Shown here one piece after another: positions 45,386 to 51,957 of a stretch of DNA of 64,000 nucleotides. The stretch covers positions 1 through 64,000 of the forward strand of contig NZ_CP040300.1 of assembly GCF_013393945.1 (NCBI RefSeq). The letters are read 5' to 3'. Position 1 is the stretch's first letter; each line of letters opens with the position of its first letter. Source of the DNA: Nostoc sp. TCL26-01. Lineage in GTDB: Bacteria; Cyanobacteriota; Cyanobacteriia; Cyanobacteriales; Nostocaceae. The notes under the pieces were generated by a model. The model was not told the DNA's origin. It saw nothing but the letters and a program-made list of their open reading frames with translations, and did not search any database. A program made the translations under genes and the position numbers.

Positions 45386-45952
45386 ATGCTAACCAAAAAT
45401 CAGAAAACACCTATTTATTTTGATGCTGAGATTGTTGATGATTCGCCTATATCTTTAACTGGGGATGAATACGATAGTGAACAAGTCCAACAAGCGATCG
45501 CCTCCACTGACACTTCTATCACCATATTTCGTGGTATTGCCCAAGGTGCAGTTTTAGCAGGTTTTCAACTCACCTCAACGCAATCTTTGTATCTGGCTGG
45601 CAGTGTAGGAATGTTCCCGGCAGTGGTAGCAGGCTTACCAGTGGGTGCTTCTTTGGCTGCTACCCTCTGCTACCTGCGCTTTGAAAATAGTCTGATTCCC
45701 AAAATTACCGACCGTCAAAAGTTGGCTATTGGTGTGACTCGTACCGCGATGTTGGCTGCTAGTTCGAGTAAGCTAACCGGGGATGCCCAACAGATGGACT
45801 TTGTAGCCCGTGGCAGTTTCCAAGTATTTACCCAGCAGGTGAGAGAGTTTGAAGGCATTCAGCAACCCAGTCAAAATCATTTTGGCTTTTTGTTGGGCTT
45901 TTCCGTATGTGCTGCCATAGCACTGTTTTTATTTTTACGGAAAAAGAGATAA
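45386..45952 (+). CDS. Hypothetical membrane protein paired with an FtsK/HerA-type ATPase
   Basis: 188 residues from the ATG at 45386, with AAGG upstream; an in-frame TTG at 45344 is possible. Hydrophobic segments are visible in the middle (VVAGLPVGASLAATLCYL) and at the C-terminus (FGFLLGFSVCAAIALFLFL followed by RKKR). Its stop overlaps the ATG of the next gene (TAATG), so the two are co-translated and probably interact. Family unknown. Confidence 0.65.
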   Translation: MLTKNQKTPIYFDAEIVDDSPISLTGDEYDSEQVQQAIASTDTSITIFRGIAQGAVLAGFQLTSTQSLYLAGSVGMFPAVVAGLPVGASLAATLCYLRFENSLIPKITDRQKLAIGVTRTAMLAASSSKLTGDAQQMDFVARGSFQVFTQQVREFEGIQQPSQNHFGFLLGFSVCAAIALFLFLRKKR

Positions 45953-47853
45953 TGAAAGATGTTAAACCAACTGAACTTAATCAACGCACCTACAGCCTGC
46001 CACTGCGTTTAGGTTTGATTGTTAAACTGTCTGTGGCAGGTGCTTTGGTTTGTGCCATTGCTGGTCATATTGGCGACGGCATGGCTAAGAAAGAGATTTG
46101 TTTTTACCCGAAGTCAGCCAGAATCCACGATGCACCCATACTCGCAGGTGAGGGCAGCCCAGAAGAACTATTGCTGGGTAAAAAATATTGTAAGTACGAA
46201 CAGCGATCGCAAATTCCCGAACCATATTTGAAGGCTAATCAGTACCGCACCAGCAACCCAAACTATAACCCTTGGGCATTCCTCCAGCATGAAAGTTTGT
46301 ATGTCTTCCGTGAACTGCCAGCCGACAACCCATTTAAGATTCATTTGGGTATTGCAGCGATCGCATTCGGGGGGATAGGTTTGTGGGCCACCAGTAAGGC
46401 ACAGGATTATCTAGCAGATATCAGACCTCATTACCGAGCTACCAAACAGTTTGAAGGTATTAGAGCATCTTACAGTGTAAAACTTGGTGAGCAACTGTTA
46501 GACCTGTCTGGTAACGAACTGCTGAAATACTTGCGTGGCATCAAAATTGCAGAAGCCAGACAGCAATTTATCGCCAGCATTACCCCACAACAGCAGACAG
46601 CCCTACTCATGGCTATGTCGGCTGATGATTATTACGAGTTTGGTCACTTGTTAGATGGGGGGCAGAGCTTTGAGAAATTTGAGCCACAGCAACAGCCAGC
46701 CGCACAATTACCACATGGCACACCCGGAACTGTGCAAGAACAAGTGCAACAGTCAACATTTGCACCTCAACCAGTGTCAACAGGTGATTATCTTCACTCA
46801 TCAGAGACGGAAGCACTCACTACTCTGCAAACCATAGCCCGTTCTGATGGTTCTACTGCCTTAGTTGCTGCCCCAGGCTCAGGGAAATCCGTTACCCTTG
46901 ATTACTTGATTCAAAGGATTCTGGATGATGATAATAGTGCTGATATTTGGGTAATCAGTGCAAAAAATGATCGCTTTTGCGGTTTACGGGACAAAGGTAG
47001 AGTTATTGTCTTTGATCAGGAGCAACCAGAATCAGCTAAACGTACAATTGATCACTTTTATAACTCTTACAAGCAACGTAAGCAGTTACCTGAACATAAG
47101 CGGGAATCATTACCACCGCTAATTCTGATTTTGGATGATTGGTTAGTTATCGCTGACCAACTCAGTAAAGCTTATTCCGACTGGAATTATGGAAGTAAAT
47201 TGTTAGATGTCTTACTAATTGGCAGAGAATTTAATACCAAGTTTTTTGCTTCCCTTCAGTCTTTTAATCTGGCTGCACTGGGTATTGAAAAGATGGATTC
47301 TCAAACTCGTCTCTGCCTCAATTTACTGTTATTAGGTAACAGGTACATCAAAAATGGTAGAGAACAAGAATCCTATGGGGTGCTGGAGTTGATTTTAAAT
47401 AGGGGTGACATTATCCCTGGCAAGCAAGAAAGGGAAGAAATTAAATCTAGATATCTTGAGATAAAACCTATATCCTATAAAAACTTACGTCCCATATTGA
47501 TTGCTTCCCTGGGTGGTTTTGTTGTGGCACTGATGCCTAAATTATCAAAACAGTCTAATTTTATTGCTGATGAAAAGACTTATCTGGATAGAGTTTTCGA
47601 TTTGGAATTTAAATTGAGTGATAGCAGTCAAGAATCAAAACCGCAACAGCAATTAAGTGAAGTCGCCAACAAAGTTTTAGAATACTTTCAAAATGTGAGG
47701 AATAAAGTCCCAAAGACATTACGTGATTTAAAGAAAGCTGATAGACTCACCAGCTACTCAGAACAGGAATTAATTGCTGGTTTAAAGGAATTAATTCAAG
47801 TTGAGAAGCTCAATTCTGGTCAAAATGATAGTTATTTCTTACCTGATTGGTAA
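45952..47853 (+). CDS. Membrane-anchored FtsK/HerA-like ATPase
   Basis: 633 residues from the ATG at 45952. Two membrane helices in the N-terminal third (LIVKLSVAGALVCAIAGHIG and IHLGIAAIAFGGIGLWATS), a Pro/Gln-rich linker, Walker A VAAPGSGKSVT near 305, Walker B PPLILILDDWLVIA near 388, and a winged-helix-like C-terminal segment (VPKTLRDLKKADRLTSYSEQ). The build is that of a DNA-pumping ATPase. It is distinct from the VirD4-like coupling protein at 21.5 kb, so a role in plasmid segregation, or as a second coupling factor, is possible. Confidence 0.7.
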   Translation: MKDVKPTELNQRTYSLPLRLGLIVKLSVAGALVCAIAGHIGDGMAKKEICFYPKSARIHDAPILAGEGSPEELLLGKKYCKYEQRSQIPEPYLKANQYRTSNPNYNPWAFLQHESLYVFRELPADNPFKIHLGIAAIAFGGIGLWATSKAQDYLADIRPHYRATKQFEGIRASYSVKLGEQLLDLSGNELLKYLRGIKIAEARQQFIASITPQQQTALLMAMSADDYYEFGHLLDGGQSFEKFEPQQQPAAQLPHGTPGTVQEQVQQSTFAPQPVSTGDYLHSSETEALTTLQTIARSDGSTALVAAPGSGKSVTLDYLIQRILDDDNSADIWVISAKNDRFCGLRDKGRVIVFDQEQPESAKRTIDHFYNSYKQRKQLPEHKRESLPPLILILDDWLVIADQLSKAYSDWNYGSKLLDVLLIGREFNTKFFASLQSFNLAALGIEKMDSQTRLCLNLLLLGNRYIKNGREQESYGVLELILNRGDIIPGKQEREEIKSRYLEIKPISYKNLRPILIASLGGFVVALMPKLSKQSNFIADEKTYLDRVFDLEFKLSDSSQESKPQQQLSEVANKVLEYFQNVRNKVPKTLRDLKKADRLTSYSEQELIAGLKELIQVEKLNSGQNDSYFLPDW

Positions 47854-47859
47854 AGTATC

Positions 47860-47999
47860 TGCCGTAGTATCGTAAATTTTAGAGACTGCCTCCAAGTGGT
47901 TTATTGTTTTTGTACGGCACACTGCTTGATCACGGCAAGTTTGATGATGAAAGCATCTTAGCCTACGGCATAGTTACGGCACATTGGAAACTTACGGCA
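47860..47999. repeat. Cluster of ACGGCA hexamers, iteron-like
   Basis: Five direct ACGGCA copies start at 47914, 47932, 47965, 47976 and 47994 and one inverted TGCCGT lies at 47860. Three of the direct copies extend to TTACGGCA or CTACGGCA. Gaps of 11 and 33 bp fit helical phasing. Directly followed by the 72-bp repeats; candidate part of an origin or centromere. Confidence 0.6.
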
Positions 48000-48204
48000 G
48001 ATATCCAGCGTTAATTAGTTTTAGATAAAAATTTATATTCATGCAGCTTAATCTCTGTGGCTATTGCTATATTTAACTTCTAAAAATGCTTCAATAACTC
48101 GATTAAAAAAGGCATGAAATATGATAGGTTTTACCAAATTCCGCCAAAATAACTTTTCTCTGATTGAAAGCCTTGCTCAAAATTTAAAATCGACACCTCA
48201 AGAA

Positions 48205-48488
48205 CAATCAGTTACATAACAAAGTATCTGTAACTGATTGTCAACATTTAACTGTAATACTACCCGTATCAAAGATAGCAACAATGGTATAAAAAGTATC
48301 TGTAACTAATTGTCAGCATTTATATGTAACACTATCCGTATCAAAGATAGCGCCAATGGTATAAAAAGTATCTGTAACTAATTGTCAGCATTTATATGTA
48401 ACACTATCCGTATCGAAGGTAGCATCAATGGTACAAAAAGTATCTTTAACTGATTGTCAGCATTTATATGTAACTGGTTCTGTAACTC
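48205..48488. repeat. 72-bp tandem repeats with TGTAACTGATTG sites, iteron-like
   Basis: Units begin at 48221, 48293, 48365 and 48437, exactly 72 bp apart (three full, the last partial). Each carries TGTAACT(G/A)ATTGTCA near its start and a CTATC...GATAG inverted repeat. An inverted copy, CAATCAGTTACA, lies at 48205-48216, and two extra half-sites TGTAACT occur at 48469 and 48481. Together with the ACGGCA cluster this is the most origin-like stretch in the window. Confidence 0.75.
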
Positions 48489-48552
48489 TTGCCTAACATC
48501 TACACTTTGAAATAACGTCATAATAAAATCACACCAGCACCTAAATGTTGAT

Positions 48553-48876
48553 ATGACACAAGTTTTCCCACCCCGTCGTCGCAGCCGTATCCTACCACCG
48601 TCTACCATAACATCGGAAGAACTTCATCACCGCCGGGAACAAAGTAATATACTGGCTGTCCGATGTCGTGCTGTGTTCGATCGCTTGCGGGAACAGTTGA
48701 TAGAGACGCATTATAACTGGTTTATTGCTATCGACCCTGATAGTGAAAATTATCTGATTGATCCAACCCTGCCAGGACTAACCCAACAAATTCGTCATTC
48801 TTATGGCGATACCAATGTCAAGCTGACTATCTTTCGACTGAATGACACTGGAACCTGTGGCAGACTATGGGTGTAG
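48553..48876 (+). CDS. Small protein coupled to a retropepsin-like protease
   Basis: 107 residues with a basic N-terminus (PPRRRSRILPPSTI) and a segment HYNWFIAIDPDSENYLIDPT that is characteristic of a small cyanobacterial family encoded next to aspartyl proteases. It overlaps the protease gene by 10 nt. Function unknown; substrate, inhibitor or antitoxin-like partner are all open. Confidence 0.65.
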   Translation: MTQVFPPRRRSRILPPSTITSEELHHRREQSNILAVRCRAVFDRLREQLIETHYNWFIAIDPDSENYLIDPTLPGLTQQIRHSYGDTNVKLTIFRLNDTGTCGRLWV

Positions 48877-49250
48877 GTTCTTTCGGTGATAACGGGGAGC
48901 TATGGTTTGAGATCCAGCTGATTGCTACCAATGGTGATGTGTTTTCTGTCGAAGCTCTATTCGATACTGGTTTTACTACGGGGTGGCTAGCTATTAACAC
49001 CCAAGACTTGGAAGCTTTGGAGTGGTTAAGAATTGCTGCCCAAATTTCCATGAGAACAGCACGGGGAGAAGGGCAGTTCAATCTGTATGAAGGCAGGATA
49101 ATTATTGATGCTAACGAGTTTATTATTCCTGTCCATGTTGGGGATGATGTTCCCGATACCTTGATGGGTTCTGCGTGGTTGGATATTATGCAACTGGTCG
49201 TTAATAAACCTCAAGGAATATTGACCCTAGAAATGGTAGAAACAAACTAA
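48867..49250 (+). CDS. Retropepsin-like aspartic protease
   Basis: 127 residues. The active-site type motif is LFDTGFTTG (D-T-G) after a beta-rich start (ELWFEIQLIATNGDVFSVEA), and a C-terminal motif DTLMGSAWLDIMQLVV corresponds to the hydrophobic-hydrophobic-G segment of retroviral-type proteases. These single-domain enzymes act as dimers. Located just before parAB and translationally coupled to the preceding small gene. Confidence 0.75.
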   Translation: MGVGSFGDNGELWFEIQLIATNGDVFSVEALFDTGFTTGWLAINTQDLEALEWLRIAAQISMRTARGEGQFNLYEGRIIIDANEFIIPVHVGDDVPDTLMGSAWLDIMQLVVNKPQGILTLEMVETN

Positions 49251-49367
49251 AAACAGGTTGGGCTGATCAGCCTAGTGCAGAAGGTTTGGCGCTATATGAT
49301 TGGCATACTTTGATTTTTTTTGCTTAACCAATCGGAGTGTTCAGTATTGTTTATTTTTGGATATTTT

Positions 49368-49402
49368 AGCTAGTTCAACATGACTAGCTTTGTACAATAC
49401 AA
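49368..49402. promoter_or_regulatory. Inverted repeats upstream of parA, candidate operator
   Basis: AGCTAGT...ACTAGCT (49368-49389, 8-bp gap, perfect 7-bp arms) is followed directly by TTGTACAATACAA (49390-49402, arms TTGTA/TACAA). They lie about 60-90 bp before the parA start, where ParA- or ParB-type autoregulation sites are commonly found. Confidence 0.45.
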
Positions 49403-49457
49403 ATTTTAGAAGAGAAGATTTACCGTAAACTGTACTATGTGTTTTTGAGCCTAACTC

Positions 49458-50102
49458 ATGCCAATCATTGCCGTTATCAATCAAAAAGGAGGAGCTGGTA
49501 AGTCAACAGTTGCCGTACATCTTGCACGCTGGCTGCAAAAAAAAGGTGAATCTGTGCTGGTTGTAGATGCTGATGCTCAATGCTCATCTTCTAAGTGGCT
49601 AGCGCGATTAGAAAAAGATGTTCCTTGCCAGATTCTTCAAGCACCTGATGTACTGTTGGATGAGTTACCTAAGTTGATAGATGAGTACAATTGGGTCATT
49701 GCTGATGGGCCGGCTGCGTTGTCCGAAACAACTAGAGCATTGATTTTAACTGCGGATTTAGTGATTGTTCCTTGCCAACCTACGGGTGTCGATTTGGAAA
49801 GTGCTTCGGATACTGTACGGCTGATTCAGCAAGCTCAAAGGATTCGACGTGGAGAGCCAAAGGCAGTGATGTTTGTAAATCGGGCAGTGAAAGGAACTAA
49901 ATTAAAGGATGAAGCGATCGAAGTGCTACGACTCATGCCAAATGTGAGTGTCCTAGAAAATGTGCTTCATCAGCGACAAGTTATCGCTGACTGCTACGGA
50001 CAAAACGCTACAGTCTTTGATTTATCTGGCTCTACAGCAGGAATCGCTAGACGTGAAATTGAGCAACTATTTAAGAATGCCTTGGAGGTTCTGAATGCCT
50101 AA
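49458..50102 (+). CDS. parA: ParA/Soj-type partition ATPase
   Basis: 214 residues, the short type without an N-terminal DNA-binding extension. Deviant Walker A NQKGGAGKSTVAVH (residues 9-22), the conserved VLVVDADAQCSSSKW, and VIADGPAALSETTR (Walker B region). ParA binds DNA non-specifically with ATP and moves ParB-bound plasmids. Its stop overlaps the parB start by 8 nt. No strong ribosome site is seen; inverted repeats upstream may be its operator. Confidence 0.93.
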   Translation: MPIIAVINQKGGAGKSTVAVHLARWLQKKGESVLVVDADAQCSSSKWLARLEKDVPCQILQAPDVLLDELPKLIDEYNWVIADGPAALSETTRALILTADLVIVPCQPTGVDLESASDTVRLIQQAQRIRRGEPKAVMFVNRAVKGTKLKDEAIEVLRLMPNVSVLENVLHQRQVIADCYGQNATVFDLSGSTAGIARREIEQLFKNALEVLNA

Positions 50103-51027
50103 AGCAAGGCAACCACTCAGTCAAGGGCTTGCTGCTTCTATTGCCCAAAAATTTATTACAGATCCAGCAAGTGTTCAATCTTCGCAAACGATACCAATTG
50201 AACAAATTCAACTTCCAGTTAAACAACCGCGTCGCTACTTTGACCCCACTAAGCAAGCTCAGTTAGTCAAATCAATTCAAGAGCATGGCATTTTAGAACC
50301 TTTACTGGTTCGGCTATTGCCAAATGGGAATTATGAATTAGTTGCGGGGGAAAGGCGCTATCGAGCAGCACAAGAACTTAAATTACCTGATGTTCCTGTA
50401 GTTATTAGGGAGCTTGATGATCAGCAGGCTCTGCAAGTCGCTCTAATTGAAAACCTGCAACGTGAGGATTTAAACCCTATAGAGGAAACCGAAGCAATCC
50501 TTGATTTGCTTTCGATTACCCTCAATACAAGTAATGATGAGATTACTTCTATCTTGCATCGTGCTAACCATGCAAAAAACCGTGGTAAAGAATTGGAGGA
50601 AAACGTTTTCCTCCAACTTCAAACTATCGAATCAGTCCTAGCTGGCATTGGTCGGTTTTCGGTGGAATCCTTTCGTACCAGTCGTTTACCATTGCTGAAT
50701 CTGCCTACTGAGATAATGAACGCACTGAGAGAAGGTCAGATTGAGTTTACGAAAGCTAGGGCGATCGCTCGTGTGAAAAATGAGGAGCAGCGAAAGACTT
50801 TACTTAAGCTGGCAATATCTCAGAATTTGAGTTTGAGCGAAATTAAGAAAAAGATCCAAGAACTGAATGTCACTGAAAAGGAAAATCCCAGTAGCTATGT
50901 TCAGCGATATTCTCAAATTGGTCAACAATTAAAGAAAGCTGATATTTGGAATGACCCAGATAAACGAGCTAAGTTAGATAATCTGCTTTCTCAGATAGAA
51001 GATTTATTGACATACTCCCCATCCTAA
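50095..51027 (+). CDS. parB: ParB-type centromere-binding protein with a palindrome in its coding sequence
   Basis: 310 residues. The ParB CTPase-type region contains ELVAGERRYRAAQEL (about 81-95) and ALIENLQREDLNPIEETEAI (about 114-133); an HTH-type region follows (EGQIEFTKARAIARVKNEEQ). An unusual stretch of about 40 residues (EITSILHRANHAKNRGKELE) leads into residues 167-174, which are encoded by the perfect palindrome. The last residues TYSPS and the TAA stop come from the terminal hairpin of the adjacent TnpB-type element, so the original C-terminus was probably different. ParB normally binds palindromic parS sites and dimerises through its C-terminus. Confidence 0.92.
   Translation: MPKARQPLSQGLAASIAQKFITDPASVQSSQTIPIEQIQLPVKQPRRYFDPTKQAQLVKSIQEHGILEPLLVRLLPNGNYELVAGERRYRAAQELKLPDVPVVIRELDDQQALQVALIENLQREDLNPIEETEAILDLLSITLNTSNDEITSILHRANHAKNRGKELEENVFLQLQTIESVLAGIGRFSVESFRTSRLPLLNLPTEIMNALREGQIEFTKARAIARVKNEEQRKTLLKLAISQNLSLSEIKKKIQELNVTEKENPSSYVQRYSQIGQQLKKADIWNDPDKRAKLDNLLSQIEDLLTYSPS
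50595..50614. promoter_or_regulatory. Perfect 20-bp palindrome inside parB, candidate parS
   Basis: GGAGGAAAACGTTTTCCTCC is its own reverse complement and encodes E-E-N-V-F-L-Q in frame. The same 20 bases recur twelve times at 51958-54298. A ParB-binding role is inferred from symmetry, copy number and linkage. Confidence 0.6.
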
Positions 51028-51097
51028 AGGCGTGGGGATTCTTGACACATCATTTCAACTTGCTACCGAAGTAGTCTTATGATCGATCCGTGTCCGT

Positions 51098-51550
51098 TTA
51101 GAGTCGTGGCAATGGTAATTGTCTTGACCAAATAGGTCTAACATTACCAATTTTGGCTAGATATATTTCATCTCCTTTGATTGAAAAACTGTTTAGAGTG
51201 AATCTTGCAGACTGCTTGCTTGTCTTCCTCTTAAATCGCGGAGTTCCTACTTTTTTGCCTTTTCGTTTCCCCTTGAGCGAATCAAAAAAGTTCTTATAAG
51301 CAACTCCTAGATCGGCTACTGACTGCTGTAATGGAGTTACTGAAACATCAGATAACCATGAGCGTTCATCAGTCTTTTTGGATTGTGTAATTACAAGCTT
51401 TTGTAATTCGCTATTCTTGGGAAGTTTTTCGGATTGTTTGCAAATAGCCAGTGCGTCATTCCAGGCTACACGCACGCATCCAAACAACTGAGCTAAAAGC
51501 TGTTGTTGTTGGTCTGTTGGGTAGAAGCGGAATTGATATCTGGCTTTCAT
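51098..51550 (-). pseudogene. tnpB: TnpB N-terminal remnant
   Basis: 150 codons matching the N-terminal third of TnpB: MKARYQFRFYPTDQQQQLLA, then CVRVAWNDALAICKQ and TPRFKRKTSKQSARFTLNSF. It ends abruptly after GNVRPIWSRQLPLPRL. The RuvC nuclease part (normally another 200-250 residues) is deleted, while the downstream end region that would encode the guide-RNA scaffold is partly kept. Not expected to cut DNA. Confidence 0.85.
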
Positions 51551-51573
51551 TGCTTTTGTTGAAATCTGTTATG

Positions 51574-51602
51574 ATTATATATCATTTCGATATACAAGAC
51601 AA
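51574..51602 (-). promoter_or_regulatory. Candidate promoter of the TnpB remnant
   Basis: On the minus strand TTGTCT and TATAAT are separated by exactly 17 bp, and the transcript would start about 15 nt before the tnpB ATG. The -35 region overlaps the start codon of the divergent small gene. Confidence 0.5.
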
Positions 51603-51742
51603 TGGATAAAAGCGTGTTTTTTCGGTTAACGCAAGAGGAGTTGACACACCTTGAGGAGTACTGCCAAGCAACCAAAAGAACAAAGTCTGACGTGCTTAGA
51701 GAATTAGTTCGGAAGTTGAAAATCAATAAAAAGCCGTCCTAG
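51602..51742 (+). CDS. Short ribbon-helix-helix-like protein of the TnpB element
   Basis: 46 codons: MDKSVFFRLTQEELTHLEEY followed by CQATKRTKSDVLRELVRKLK. The beta strand plus two-helix build matches small RHH proteins, and its place divergent from tnpB is a known arrangement in cyanobacterial TnpB elements. Its 3' end runs into the terminal hairpin. Confidence 0.6.
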   Translation: MDKSVFFRLTQEELTHLEEYCQATKRTKSDVLRELVRKLKINKKPS

Positions 51743-51957
51743 AAGGACGGGGCTTCAGACCCATTATTTTAGTTAAAAAGATTGATGAGTAAGGTATTAA
51801 ACCTCTGACAAAAACAAATATTAGATTAGAGATGATAAAAGTCGCATCAGGCTCGAAGTAAGTAAAATCGCTTGTATTTGCCCGAATGTCTGATGAAACA
51901 GAGAAAATATTTTCTGCTGTATCGTGCCAACCCTGCCAAAAATCGCGGTCAAAAAGT
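51743..51957. other. Spacer between the TnpB element and the array, with a diverged partial repeat unit
   Basis: No gene. From about 51915 ('tctgctgtatcgtgccaa') it resembles the end of a 211-bp unit and the matching part of parB, but with many substitutions, so it looks like an old, non-homogenised edge copy. Confidence 0.6.

Larger units (their letters stand above)
51012..51760 (-). mobile_element. Decayed IS200/IS605-type element with TnpB remnant
   Basis: Hairpin CTCCCCATCC...GGCGTGGGG (51016-51040) at one end and GCCGTCCTAGAAGGACGG (51733-51750) at the other enclose a truncated tnpB (minus) and a short divergent gene. The sequence TTGAC precedes the first hairpin. No tnpA is present. 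The element abuts and shapes the 3' end of parB. Boundaries are approximate. Confidence 0.65.
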
